The notes: generated by a model from the letters alone, not told the origin. DNA of 64,000 nucleotides from Bettongia penicillata ogilbyi (GCA_023548195.1 JAJHZJ010000531.1:5296400-5360399); one strand, 5' to 3'. Shown: positions 11,195-21,396, numbered from the stretch's first letter. Program-made: numbers and translations.

Positions 11195-11368
11195 ATGTGT
11201 AGATGTACTGGGCTGGGTGTCAGGACTCCTGGGTTCTGCTGCTAATGAACACTTTGAGAATAGGCAAGTGATCTGCCTCTCTGAGTCTGTTTCTCCACCA
11301 AATGGCAAATTTGGACTAGGTGAACTTTAAAGTCTCTTCAAATTCCAAAGTCTATGATTCTGTGCTGG
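11195..11368 (+). mobile_element. MIR/THER1-type SINE
   Basis: Same order as the previous element but more diverged: TCAGGACTCCTGGGTTCTGC, AATAGGCAAGTGATCTGCC, TTGGACTAGGTGAACTTTAA and TCCAAAGTCTATGATTCTGT. Confidence 0.85.
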
Positions 11369-11422
11369 TCATTGCTGTCTTTGGGCTCAGAAGTGAAGGA
11401 TGTGAATAATCATTTGCATTTA

Positions 11423-11938
11423 TGGTAAAATTATTTTTAACCCTTTTGTGTGTGACAGGGACCATGAAACACTGCAGATCTGCTCTGCCTGATTTTGGCT
11501 AGTGATGAAGGATTTGAACACGTTAGAGATAATAAGGTCTTTCCCAGGTCTCAGTTTGTTTGAGGCCATGCCCATTCAAAACCTAGGGTCTAGGTAAGAG
11601 TTGAGACAAAAGAAAGCCCAGTTTACCATTACCAGGGTGGGGGTATAAAGAACCAAAGAGTGTGAGAAAAAGAGTCTTATACTTGGAGGTGGTAAACTTG
11701 GTTCACTGCATATGTGGAGCCAAAGGAGATAGTTCCTTTAGCTGATAGGGAACAGGTCCATTTTACTGACTCTTTAGAGCTAACTGCAGTCAGATAAACA
11801 TTTCCTATAGCCATTTCTTATGTTAAAATATATTTTGTGTGTGTAACAGGGACCAGAAAACATTGCAAAATGGCTCTGCTTACTTTTGACTAGTACTGAA
11901 GGACTTGTACACTTTAAAGATAATAAAATAATCCCCTT
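11423..11938 (+). repeat. Pair of about 120-bp direct repeats, 11423-11546 and 11822-11938
   Basis: Both copies read TGTGTGT-GACAGGGACCA (second copy TAACAGGGACCA), CACTGCA/CATTGCA, CTCTGC, TTTTGGCTAG/TTTTGACTAG, TGAAGGA-TTG, and AGATAATAA. They are roughly 70-75 percent alike by eye. About 275 bp of non-matching DNA separates them. This could be an old local duplication or the LTR pair of a very short, decayed LTR element. Confidence 0.7.
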
Positions 11939-12024
11939 AGTAGCCATTGAATAAAAAGACCCACTGATGCAGTGGATAACTCCTTTTCCTCCTTTATATT
12001 CCCACCCTCATCATTCTGGAGTAG

Positions 12025-12225
12025 GATGAGAATTTAAATTTCTGTAGTGCTCTAAGGTTTACAAAACATTTTTCTCACAACAGCCCTGTTAGTCTCTTAG
12101 TACAAATATTATTCTTTCTGTTTTACGAATGGGAATACTAAGGTTCAGAAGTGATGTTTCAAGGTCACACAATTGCTGATAGAGGAGCTCAGTTCTTCCT
12201 GACTCTCAATCTAGTGCTTCTTCTA
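12025..12225 (-). mobile_element. MIR3/THER2-like CORE-SINE
   Basis: Minus-strand text TGCTCTAAGGTTTACAAAAC, CTCACAACAGCCCTGTTAGT, GAATGGGAATACTAAGGTTC, AAGGTCACACAATTGCTGAT and TTCCTGACTCTCAATCTAG. Confidence 0.85.
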
Positions 12226-12344
12226 CCCCACACAGTCCCAAAATAGTCCTTGGTCCTGGACAGCTTCTTTCTCCTTCTGCAGGAATGGTGATATGATGGT
12301 GAGGCATGTAAAATGAGTTGATAATCACTTCAGACTATCCACAA

Positions 12345-12836
12345 AGTCTTAACTATTAACGGTCTAAATGTGAGATCCTTGTCTGATGACCAGTGAGTGT
12401 AAATGCTACTGGAGGAATTGAATCTTAGCATTTTAAGTCTTGCTCTACACAAAATCAATACTTGGCAGATAAATGGAAAAAATGAGTCAAAAGTTGTCTG
12501 TGAAGAAGCACTTCATGGAATGGGGGCATTTGTAAATCTCATGTTGCTGTGCTCACAATAGACATTTTCAAAAAGATCACCATAGAATTCATTGTCATTA
12601 ATATACCAACATCTATTTCAGAGGAGGAGGGGGGAAATATCTAGAAAAATAGTTAGGAAGACCTCCCAAATGGAATCGTTGTGTATTTTGGTCCTCTGTT
12701 CCTCCAGTACAAAGGTGGTAACTAGTGAGGACGATGAGAAGTATATTGGAAAATCTGCATGAGGAATAAGAAGTGAGAGTGTCCATGGAAGAATTTTCTA
12801 CACCATGGATTCCCTACATAAATTAAACATGGGTCC
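12345..12836 (+). mobile_element. RTE-like LINE fragment, endonuclease region
   Basis: In one frame near 12355 the translation gives NGLNVRSLSDD, then LLEELNLSILSLALHKIN, fitting the start of the RTE endonuclease (NVRTLxxxxKLxxLLxELxxxxWDIIGLxE). Later text resembles HGVGFLVN and VYAPT at the expected spacing (HGMGAFVN near 12516). Stops and frameshifts break it. The family is remembered, not searched. Confidence 0.55.
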
Positions 12837-12867
12837 AAATAAAATAAAATAAAAATAAAATAAAAAG
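12837..12867 (+). repeat. (AAAAT)n simple repeat
   Basis: Six imperfect copies directly after the RTE-like fragment. RTE elements end in short tandem repeats, but the fragment here is internal to the family, so the link is uncertain. Confidence 0.85.
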
Positions 12868-13009
12868 TACAAGTGAGTCCTTTATTCCCTCTTTTTCACC
12901 TCCTTTCTTCCCTCTCCTTCCGCTTTACCCTCTGACTGTTGAAGGGTAAGTGGATAAGGGCTGGGGGAAAGGGAGCTATCCCTGGGCTTTCCTCCCCCTT
13001 TAACCTACC

Positions 13010-13188
13010 CATACTCCAGCATTGGCAGAACATAGCAGAAAAATGGCAACAAATGGGAAATGAGAAAAAAATTGTGGCCAAAGTAAATAAAACAATGGAA
13101 AAGTCTGGAATGCTAGGACAGGAAACTTGCTTTTTCCATTTGAAGGGAAAAAACAACAATTCTAAGGATGCCTTTATTCACTGGCCTC
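13010..13188. mobile_element. Unnamed interspersed family B, copy 1
   Basis: Aligns with 19146-19316: ATTGGCAGAACATAGCAG, AATGGGAAATGAGAAAAA, TGTGGCCAAAGTAAATA, TTTTTCCATTTGAAGG and a following AAAACAACAATTCT. Pyrimidine-rich upstream flanks at 12885 and 19104 are also alike, so the family may be longer. I do not recognise it. Confidence 0.75.
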
Positions 13189-13534
13189 CTGATTGGGAAG
13201 CTGGATCCATCAATTGGATGACCTCAGTTGGATAAAAACCAGTATTAGCTTAACAGGAAAAATGTGTTTGATTCTTTGTTTTCAAATTTCTAATAAAGCG
13301 TTTACATCTTTGTCCATGGGATGATGACAAGAACAATCAGTCCAACACACCCTCAGTATTTATCTCATCTTTTCAGTTCCTAACAGTATTATCTGGAATA
13401 GGCTTGGAGCTGGTGTATGAAGAGTTTTAATATGGACACACACACAAACAACCTTCATATTCTCAGCAATATGTTTATAGTTTATTCTTTTCAGATAACA
13501 ATAACATGGGAAGTGTTGTGATATAATGTGTGTG
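13189..13534. other. Unassigned
   Basis: Only a short (CA)5 tract near 13437 was noted. Confidence 0.5.
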
Positions 13535-13705
13535 ATAAAGTGTGATACAGAGCTGGCCTTATAATCAAGATTTGGGTTCAAGTCTTGCCTCTGACACATA
13601 CAGGCTATGTGACCCTGGACAAGTCACTTAACCTTTTGCCACCATAGACAAATCTCAAAGATTAGTTGTTTATCTGCAGTGGGAGATGGAATTTCTTCAA
13701 GGAGA
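13535..13705 (+). mobile_element. Marsupial SINE with CCTCTGACACATACAGGCTA core
   Basis: Text TGGGTTCAAGTCTTGCCTCT, ATGTGACCCTGGACAAGTCA, CTTAACC, then ATCTGCAGTGGGAGATGGAA. It shares its order with the more complete copy at 37690-37925. Confidence 0.8.
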
Positions 13706-14139
13706 GTTCCGTTCCAAAAGCAAAGACATAGAAGGCTGAATTTCTATTGAAGCCACTGAAGTTCTGGGACTTCCTCTTCTTGTGGAGAAATAAACATTTT
13801 ACCTCAAAGAGGTACCATGGTGAGAACTGATATTGTAAAATCCTGGAAATGCGCTTCATTATTTAGCACCATGAGTATATTTAGACATTCTTACACTTTA
13901 AATATCTAGGGGATATTTAAAGCTCATCAATGAGTTCCTCTGCCATTGCAGATTATAACTTCCATCTCTATGAGATGCTTAGGTCAGTACAATGAACAAA
14001 CAAACGAATAGAGAGATAAGTGAAAAATCATGATCCAACAGTCAGACTGTCTACTGATATCTCTCCACCTTTGGCTAGGCTTGTCACCAGAGGACAGGCA
14101 CATTGTATTCCATTGTTGGGTCCATATTCTGAACTTATT
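13706..14139. other. Unassigned
   Basis: No feature was recognised. Confidence 0.5.
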
Positions 14140-14220
14140 TATCTTTTTTAAAAAAATGTTTTATTTTTAATTTATGGGATAAAGTAAGCATTTCCATAAC
14201 TTAGTAAAATTTAAAAAGTT
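14140..14220 (-). mobile_element. L1 3'UTR fragment
   Basis: The reverse complement matches the L1 3' end at about 55815-55885 (ATGGAAATGCTT and TTATTCCA-like text). Confidence 0.65.
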
Positions 14221-14254
14221 TACTTGTCTTGATAGGCCCTTCCAAGGCTTTTGT

Positions 14255-14325
14255 GCCACCCAGCCCTTCTTGATTCAAGGCCAGCTCACTCTCTACTATG
14301 CTATCCTGTTTCTCTTTGTGGAAGA
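14255..14325 (-). mobile_element. SINE head fragment
   Basis: CACCCAGCCCTTCTTGATTC followed by CTCTCTACTATGCTATCCTG resembles the 5' end of a marsupial SINE read backwards. Confidence 0.5.
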
Positions 14326-14342
14326 AATTTTTTTTAAATAGA

Positions 14343-14600
14343 GTATGGGGCAACTAGGTGCTGTAGTGCATAGAGTATGGAACCCAGAGTCAGGAAGATT
14401 CATTTTTGTGAGTTAAAATCTGGCCTTAGACTCCTACTTAGCTGTGTGACCCTGGGCAAGTTGCTTAGCTCTGTTAGCCTCTATAAAAAAATGAGCTGGA
14501 GAAGGAAATGTCAAATTACTCCAGTATCTGTGTCAAGAAAACCCCAAATGGGATTACAGAGAGTTAGACACAACTGAAAAATGACTCTACAACAACAGAG
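14343..14600 (+). mobile_element. Marsupial tRNA-headed SINE (WALLSI type), full length
   Basis: Begins GGGGCAACTAGGTGCTGTAG, then GAGTCAGGAAGATTCA, GTGTGACCCTGGGCAAGTTG, GCTGGAGAAGGAAATGTCAA, AAACCCCAAATGGGATTAC, and an ACAACTGAAAAATGACTC end with ACAACAACA. Confidence 0.95.
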
Positions 14601-15079
14601 CAGGGTCTACAACAATACGCTCCAAAGTACAATGAAAATACTCCCATGAGGCTATGAGAGGATACCTGGGGAACGGTGATGTGTATGATTTGGAAAAGGA
14701 AAGATGTGTTGGATCCCACAGTCTTCATGCTATACAATGGCAAGGCTTGTCTCCAACACAAACTCACCAATCCCTTCACCCATTATCACCCAGTATGCTT
14801 CCTCTTCACCTCCTTCCACAACCTCTGGTATTCTACAATAGGTTTTGCCTTCTCCTTTGCCTCAGAGCAACCTAGCCATGAGAAGGGTACCCCTGGAAAA
14901 TCGCTGTCTTCCCTGATTCCTTGCCTCCATGTCACCTAGAGACCATGGCAGGTACCCCTTGGTTGGCTCTATGATTTGGCACAGTAGCCAGTCAGTAGCC
15001 TTTTCATTTTTGGAGGACAGAGTGAGTTGCGCAAGATCAGCAGGAATGTATAGGTTGTAATATGTACCACACCTCTCAT
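14601..15079. other. Unassigned
   Basis: Overlapping open frames of 71-87 codons occur on both strands (14564-15104). None has a motif and their overlap argues for chance. Confidence 0.45.
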
Positions 15080-15440
15080 CATACCATGTTTCCCAGATTG
15101 ACAATCAAAATTTCCTTCTGTTGGTTGAGCACCATAATCCTTTCAGTCACCCAGGTTCAAAACCTTTGTGGCATCCTTGATTCCTCACTCTCAGAACTGA
15201 TGCTACCCGTCCAGCCAACTGATGAATCATCACCTCTGACCCCTGCTCTTCCTCTGCTCACACAGCCAGCACTGTCGTGTAGACCCTCCTCCCCTTAATA
15301 CTCTAGTATGAAGTATAAAGTACTTTGACATGGAAAGCCCCTTACGACCTGACCCCAACCTGCCTTTCCACTCACTCTACTTATCACTCTCTTTCTTGTG
15401 CTCTCCAGTCCAACTAAACAATCCTTCTTACCGTTCCTCA
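15080..15440 (+). mobile_element. L2 LINE 3' fragment
   Basis: Contains the L2 landmarks CATCCTTGATTCCTCACTCT, ACATGGAAAGCCCCTTACGA, CTGACCCCAACCTGCCTTTC and CTCTCCAGTCCAACTAAAC in family order. Confidence 0.9.
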
Positions 15441-15513
15441 AATTTATACAAAACACGATTGAAATATTAAAAATGAAAAAAGGAAACTAAAGTATGATGC
15501 TATCCATTCACAG

Positions 15514-15772
15514 TAATGGATAGCACTTACATAGCACTTTAAGGTTTGTGCAGTACTTTGTATACATTATCCCATTTGATCCTCACAATGACCTTGAAAG
15601 GTATGTGCTAGTATTACACCCATTTTACAGAGAAGAAAACTGAGGCTGAAAGAGGTTAAGTGAATTTCCCAGATTCACACAATTAGTAAATGTCCAAGGC
15701 AGGATTAGAACTCAGGTTTTCTGAACTCTAAGTCCAGAACTCTATACACTATAGATCACCAAGTTGCCTCAT
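15514..15772 (-). mobile_element. MIR3/THER2-like CORE-SINE, near full length
   Basis: Minus-strand: ATAGCACTTTAAGGTTTGTG, ATTTGATCCTCACAATGACC, CATTTTACAGAGAAGAAAAC, AGATTCACACAATTAGTAAA, GATTAGAACTCAGGTTTTC and ACCAAGTTGCCTCA. Confidence 0.92.
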
Positions 15773-16073
15773 TAAGTAAAATCGCTAAAAGAAAATGGAT
15801 GGGTTTTATTCTAAAACCTTTCTGTGAAGCTAAAATCAGAGATGACATGCTTTTGCTTTTTGTTTTTTCATTGAGTGTAGTGAATAGCTGCAGATAAAGA
15901 AACATGGAAGTAGTTTTGTTCATTGAATGTTATGATCTATTATTTGATTGCTGTATTCTTTATCATTCATTTTTAAAAAAAAAAACTATCTTTAAAAAAT
16001 TAATCTGTTGGGCTAACTACATTGACCAAATTGACTGAATAGCTAGTTATTACCAAGTAATTATTAGGCATAG

Positions 16074-16330
16074 GGCAGCTGGGTAGCACAGTGAATAGAG
16101 TGCTGGGCCTGGAGTCAGGAAGACTCCTCTTCATGAGTTCAAATTTGGCCTCAGATCCATTAGCTGTGTGTCCCTAGGCAAGTCGCTTTACCCTGTTTGC
16201 CTCAGTTTCCTCATCTATAAAATGAGCTGGGGAAGGAAATGACAAACCATTCTGGTAGCTTCACCAGAAAAATACCAAATGGGGTCACCAAGGGTCACAC
16301 ACAACTCATACAACTCAAGAACAACAATTA
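16074..16330 (+). mobile_element. Marsupial tRNA-headed SINE (WALLSI type), full length
   Basis: GGGCAGCTGGGTAGCACAGT head, GGGCCTGGAGTCAGGAAGAC, CAGTTTCCTCATCTATAAAA, AATACCAAATGGGGTCACCA tail and CAACAATTATTAG end. One of the best-preserved copies in the window. Confidence 0.96.
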
Positions 16331-16337
16331 TTAGTTA

Positions 16338-16670
16338 GTGCAATGGATACAACACCAAGCCTTCCCAATCCAGTTTATCAAATAGGCCATAAAGTCAAGA
16401 AACTGAACACCATTAGGCCATTAGGCAATCGATACAAGACCAAGCCTGGAGTCAGAAAGACGAGTTCAAATCCGGCCTCAGATACGGACTTAGCTGTGTG
16501 ATCCTGGGCAAGACACTTAGCCTCTATTTATCTCAGTTTCTCATTTGTGTAATGGGGACACACTGGAGAAGGAAATGGCAAATCATTCTAGTATCTTTGC
16601 TAAGAAACCTCCAAGTACAAAGTTCACGGAGTCACATCGAGTTGGACATAGTTGAACAACAACCATCATT
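16338..16670 (+). mobile_element. WALLSI-type SINE interrupted by a 62-bp duplicated insert
   Basis: The SINE head is present twice around the insert, once at 16340-16361 and again at 16425-16446 (22 bp, two mismatches), and the body then continues: CCTGGAGTCAGAAAGACGAG, TGTGTGATCCTGGGCAAGAC, TGGAGAAGGAAATGGCAAAT, GTTGGACATAGTTGAACAAC. The repeated head behaves like a target-site duplication made inside the SINE. Confidence 0.85.
16360..16421 (+). repeat. 62-bp sequence identical to 20564-20625, copy 1
   Basis: Every base of the 62 matches the copy 4.2 kb away, starting CCTTCCCAATCCAGTTTATC and ending ATTAGGCCAT. This copy lies inside a SINE. Confidence 0.97.
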
Positions 16671-17161
16671 ATTTATATATACTCCCAGAACATAAAGAAG
16701 AATTTTTTAAATGAAGCATATTGATTAAAATATTATTATTTATACAATTTACAGTCACAGCAAAAGATTGTACGGTTAATAAATAAAATCATAATTTTAA
16801 ATATAGCTTCTTTCATATTCTTATTTCTATTTTGTGTTTTATAATGTATACATCAATATTATAGAATGTGTACATAACTTAAAAAGAAATAGATACAGAT
16901 ATAATTAAGAAATTGCACATTTTGGGAGCACACTCAATCCTTTTTTATGATAATGGTTCACAATTTCAAAATTAGAGACCTCTGAACCATAAGATATATT
17001 TCCTCCCTGTTGCATCTGGCCAGGAACAGTTGGCCCTATTCCTTCCCTTTAGTGATCTTTTACTCTTTGAGTGATTGGAATACAGCTTGGTGGGTGGGGA
17101 GGAGGATATACAAAGGAAGAATGCAGAGGGAACAGGGGCTCTCCCCTGAACTCTGAGAGGG
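16671..17161. other. Unassigned, very AT-rich to 16990
   Basis: GGTTCACAATTTCAAAATTAG near 16953 looks like a DNA-transposon-type terminus but no partner was found. Confidence 0.4.
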
Positions 17162-17875
17162 TAGAGGTTGATGCTAATGCAAGCAAGACATGCAACCCCT
17201 AATTCCTCAGAGAAAGAAGAGATAAATGATACTGACTCACCATAATCCTGGATGCAATTGAAGAAAGAGACTCTTTTGAACTATGCAAGAAGGGAGTGCT
17301 TCCATAGTTCCCTGAGAGTTCTTTGTCATGAAAGGACAGAGTCTGTGGAATCCAGCTGTACAAATGAATACTTTAGGAGGAATGGAAGCACTGTAGTACT
17401 GAGGTTGAAAACAGGATTGATAGAGAAGATAGAGAAGTGGTTGTTCCATGTGGGCCAAAATCTAGAGAATGAGTCCCCTTAGGAAGTGAAGCCCCACCAT
17501 CTGTAGAGGTCTGCAACAGAATGAACCATTACAAGAAGTAATGCAAGAGTTACAAAAGCTTTGAAAGACAGAGTGGCAGGAGACCTCCAAAAAGGTGGTT
17601 TATGGAGGATCTCAATTACAGGAGGAAGTGGAAAGAAATGGATAGCAGCAATTGATGCCAACTGAATAGTGAGAGCTGCTAAAAACAATTTATATATCAC
17701 AAAGGAGGGGAACCATAGTATAAAGACAAACCCATGGTTTCTTCCCTGGGTCAGAATCCCATCCAGGGCAGTATTCTTAATCATAGAGACCATTCATATC
17801 TGGGTCAACTGGTTACTCATGAAGGGGATCAACTTTTTAGGCCCAAATGTTAACCTTTGTGTGTCCATTAATTAA
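17162..17875 (+). other. Mostly open single frame, possible decayed coding relic
   Basis: Reading the frame that contains ATG 17252, stops occur only at 17162, 17243, 17480, 17504, 17522 and about 17666 before 17873, fewer than expected for about 237 codons of this composition. The pieces carry NSS, NDT and NGS sequons, several cysteines and a late hydrophobic segment near 17780-17840. No family was recognised. A retroviral envelope relic or an unrelated pseudogene is conceivable; chance is not excluded. The opposite strand also has a 104-codon hydrophobic frame (17479-17793). Confidence 0.2.
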
Positions 17876-18689
17876 AAAATAAAACAATTTTAAATGTTGA
17901 GGCTTGTGATCTCAAGTATTAATTACCTTTGGTGGAAGCCCGGATACTGATCTTCATAGATTTCACCTAGGTTCAGGCAAAGAGACAGAAAAGTGAGGGA
18001 TCCCTAAAGTCCTAGGTCCTTCATGACATGGGGAAGCCTCTGATACAAGGGTAATATGAGGCCAATAAAACAGCTATGAATTTCTAGATTGCAGTGCTAT
18101 TAACTATGGACCCACCCAATCTGAAAGACAGAATGAGGAGGATACAAACATTTATCTATCAGTGGTCATGTTTTTGTGTTAATACCAAGTTTTAGTTCAT
18201 AACTCCTTTGACCTTTTCCAATCTAAAGCTACAAATGAGGTCATTTGTAGAACTATTAAAAGGGGATGAACATTTTGAGAAAATGGCTCATGGTCAATGC
18301 CTAGAGAGGGAGGGTGAACAGCATGGGAAAGGAAGAGAAGTCTCTTCTTTTAATTTACTGCTCCATTTTTGAGCAGAAGCAAAACATTCTGAAGCACCTC
18401 CTTCTAATTCTCATTTTTTTTCCTCTCTTTCTTTGTCTTGTTCTTTCCCTTTCCCCTCTGTTTCCTACTTCTTAGGGCCCCAAATGGCTTCTATGAGAGG
18501 GAAATAGAGGAAAGAGACATGGTTGGAGTTGTTTGGGGGAAGTGAGAGGAAAACCATTGCCAGCTTTTTGACTGCATCTGTGAAGGAGGGGGATGTCAGG
18601 GGCCTAAAGAGCAGTTATAGAAAATATGGATTCAGGGAAGGTGGGTTGGCCCTAGTTCAATAATACAATACGCATCATTGTGAATAATA
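17876..18689. other. Unassigned
   Basis: Includes a pyrimidine-rich run at about 18400-18475. Nothing else was recognised. Confidence 0.5.
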
Positions 18690-19080
18690 ATACCTAACAA
18701 TTTTATAGTACTTGCAGGTTTAAAAAACACTTTCCTCGCAATAACCATGAGTTAACGATAATGGCTAGCATACATATAATATTTTATGGTTGGCAAAGTG
18801 TTTTCCATATGTTTATCTCTGTTGGTTCTCATAACAATCTGATATAAGTGCTACTATCACCACTTTACAGATGAGGAAATTGAGGCAGCTTGTACATTTC
18901 TGTGGTAGAATTGGAACTGAGTAGTATACATACTATTTTTCCCATTTTCGTAAAGGAAACATGAATGGTTAAGTGACCTGCTGGTGATCAGTCACACAGT
19001 CAAAAAGTATTTAAGGCAGGATTTGAACTCAGATCTCCTAATTCCAGATCCATATTTTCCAACATACTACATTGCCTCTC
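18690..19080 (-). mobile_element. MIR3/THER2-like SINE split by a second copy of the same family
   Basis: The outer element starts at 18690 (ATTTTATAGTACTTGCAGGT, CTCGCAATAACCATGAGTT), breaks at about 18752, and resumes at about 18935 with CCCATTTTCGTAAAGGAAAC, AGTCACACAGTCAAAAAGTA, GGATTTGAACTCAGATCTCC and TACATTGCCTCTCA. Confidence 0.75.
18757..18930 (-). mobile_element. MIR3/THER2-like SINE nested in the outer copy
   Basis: A second, complete start (AATGGCTAGCATACATATAA, GGCAAAGTGTTTTCCATATG) and ACAGATGAGGAAATTGAGGC lie in the break of the outer SINE, in the same orientation. Confidence 0.75.
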
Positions 19081-19145
19081 AAGAAATAAAGTCTCAAAAA
19101 ACATTTTTTCTCCCTCTTCCCCACCCTCAATTCTTTACCTGACTA

Positions 19146-19316
19146 AAGCTCTGGTATTGGCAGAACACAGCAGAAAAAATGGGAGCAATGGGAAATGAGA
19201 AAAATGTGGCCAAAGTAAATAGAGCTGCAGAAAGCCTGGAAAGCAAAGCAGGAAGCTTGATTTTTCCATTTGAAGGAAAAAGGCAACAGTTTTGAGAACT
19301 CCTTTCTCCATCGCCT
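19146..19316. mobile_element. Unnamed interspersed family B, copy 2
   Basis: See 13010-13188: TATTGGCAGAACACAGCAG, AATGGGAAATGAGAAAAAT, GTGGCCAAAGTAAATAGAG and TTTTTCCATTTGAAGGAAA are shared. Confidence 0.75.
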
Positions 19317-19427
19317 AATAGGTAACAAATGTCCTTTGTGTCCATGCGCAGTTGAGTTCTTTTGGACGGATAAACTACAAAGTTCAGAGAGAATGCGGAC
19401 ATCTTGGTAGGGAGAGGAGTACTATAA

Positions 19428-19645
19428 GGAAATAATATGACCCAGTGGAAGGGATGCTGGTCTTGAATTCAGAAGGCCTGGGTCTGAGTCTCAGCACTGA
19501 TACGAACGTCATGATTGTAAGCAGATTGCCATCGTCTTGAGCCTAGCTTTCCTCACCTGTGAAAAGGGAAGATACCTATTTCACATGGTTGTTATCAAGG
19601 ACATGCTTAGTAAAACCTAGAACTACATGGAAACATGAGCTAACA
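19428..19645 (+). mobile_element. MIR/MAR-type SINE with L2-like tail
   Basis: GAATTCAGAAGGCCTGGGTC, then TTTCCTCACCTGTGAAAAGG and ATGGTTGTTATCAAGGACAT. Core strongly diverged. Confidence 0.75.
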
Positions 19646-20393
19646 TGAGGGGACCAGAAGAAGGGCCATGGAAAAGAGTTAGCTAAGTCTGAAAAGGTGC
19701 TCAAGTAGTGCAAGATCAGAAGGAAGATTATAAAAATGTATAGTTATAAGCCTTGGAAATGGGTTGAGGAAGAATCACTTGGATCAGGGGGGATAAATAG
19801 AAACAGAGAAGGTCTCCTGGAACTTTCAAGAAGAGGGGAGCTATTTAAAGGTTATTAAAGTATTTGAGCTTAAGTACTCTGCAAATAAGAAGGTTAGCCC
19901 ATCCCATCCCCATCATATTCAACTCTGGGCCTCCAAACTTAATTTTGAACAAAAGCTGAGCCCTTTTTTCACAAAATATACAGATCTCCAGTCTCTTTGG
20001 AACACAGGCATCTTTGGACTGTTATTTGTGTCCATGGAGAAGGTGAAGAGATTGCTATGGGCTCCCATGTTTTTCTCTATCACTTGATCTCCTTAACCCT
20101 TAACGAGCAAAAGAGCTATTCTTGGACATGTTAGCAGGACTAGATCCATGGGTTAGCCACGGCAAAGAGAGGGTCACGTTCCTAGGATGAGGAGTTTACA
20201 GCTTTTACTGACTACTAAGCTTAAACGCTTCCAAGATAAATACATTTACTAAACCAAAAGTTATCTGAGATCTCACCCACTCCATAAACGTAGTATTTAC
20301 ACATCAGACTCAGTCCAAGTGGTTGGTAATCATACCCAGAAAGCTGCTTATTCTCCTGTTCTCACAGAAAGACCGTTCATACTCAAACATAAA
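19646..20393. other. Unassigned
   Basis: No feature was recognised. Confidence 0.5.
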
Positions 20394-20440
20394 ATTCAAT
20401 TCAATTCAGTTCAGCTCAATCCAATCCAATTCATTTCAAT
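20394..20440 (+). repeat. Imperfect (TTCAA/TCCAA)n pentamer repeat
   Basis: ATTCAATTCAATTCAGTTCA and similar pentamers continue to 20440, followed by TTATTAAGTACCTATTATGT, an L2-type end that often joins such tracts. Confidence 0.85.
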
Positions 20441-20563
20441 CTGATTTATTAAGTACCTATTATGTGTTCAACTTTTCCTGGGGCCTGTATAAGAGAAGTA
20501 GGAAGAAGGGAGTGAGGAAGCTCTATGTAAAAATGTCTTAAGGCAAGTTTCTAGGCCTCATAA

Positions 20564-20625
20564 CCTTCCCAATCCAGTTTATCAAATAGGCCATAAAGTC
20601 AAGAAACTGAACACCATTAGGCCAT
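20564..20625 (+). repeat. 62-bp sequence identical to 16360-16421, copy 2
   Basis: This copy sits in otherwise unassigned DNA and has no flanking duplication. It is the more likely source of the copy inside the SINE. Confidence 0.97.
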
Positions 20626-20884
20626 AAGTATTTGTGATAAAAATGATTAATGGTATAGGTGGTATGTGTTTTAAAAGTTTTGGGAGGGGCTTCCAATAGG
20701 AAATTACTCTGTATGACTAGAGCAGATGATGAGGCCTTGAGAGTCAGGGCCTAGAATGATAAAGAGTACTTGGACAATTCCACATTTCTGAAGCCTCTAC
20801 TATGTGAAAAGTACTCTGCTAGATCCAGAGGGGACTTCAAAGATAAATGGAATTTGAATGAGGATGGTGATGAGAAATACTGGG

Positions 20885-21135
20885 CCCATGGGCCAAATGT
20901 GTCTCACAATACTCCTAGTGTGGCCAAATCAGATTAGGATATAATTGAGGAAATGTAAAATGAAGTAGATAAATGAAATAAATAAATGACATGAAATGAA
21001 TAAAATAATGAACATATAATGAAACAAATAAAATAAATAAAAATACAATAAAACATAATGTTGATATATGATTTTCTAAATCAATATGTGGCCTGCAGGG
21101 ATTTTTATGCATAGTTTAATAGCTCCTAATTCTAT
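20885..21135. mobile_element. Interspersed repeat with A-rich centre, family not named
   Basis: CATGGGCCAAATGTGTCTCA at one end and ATGTGGCCTGCAGGGATTTT at the other bracket an A-rich centre (AATAAAT, AATAAAATA motifs, about 20955-21060). The ends resemble a marsupial interspersed repeat I remember but cannot name. Confidence 0.55.
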
Positions 21136-21396
21136 TTTAGTTTGACAGTATTGGATAGGATGGCTTCTGAGCTCTTAATCTATGTTCTCTGCCCTCAACA
21201 AGATAACAATCTAGAGAGGTTAATCAGAAGAAAGAGATAAGCTAGAAAAGGGGTAATAATACCAGCAAAAAAAGTCACAGGAGGAAGAAATGAGTGCAGT
21301 GAGTGTGAAATTAATGAGACTGGCTTGGCTGTAGCAGATGGTTCGTGGTGGGGACCAGCAGGAAATGCAGCTGAAAAAGACAGACTCTTTGGAGGG

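Noticed and set aside
14343..16670. tRNA-like box A/box B text in several places, possible tRNA genes
   Set aside because: Each is the head of a tRNA-derived SINE with a SINE body and tail; none folds into an intact tRNA with a normal acceptor end.
17479..17793. 104-codon hydrophobic minus-strand frame
   Set aside because: It lies opposite another mostly open frame and has no family match; hydrophobicity follows from the complementary A/G-rich strand.
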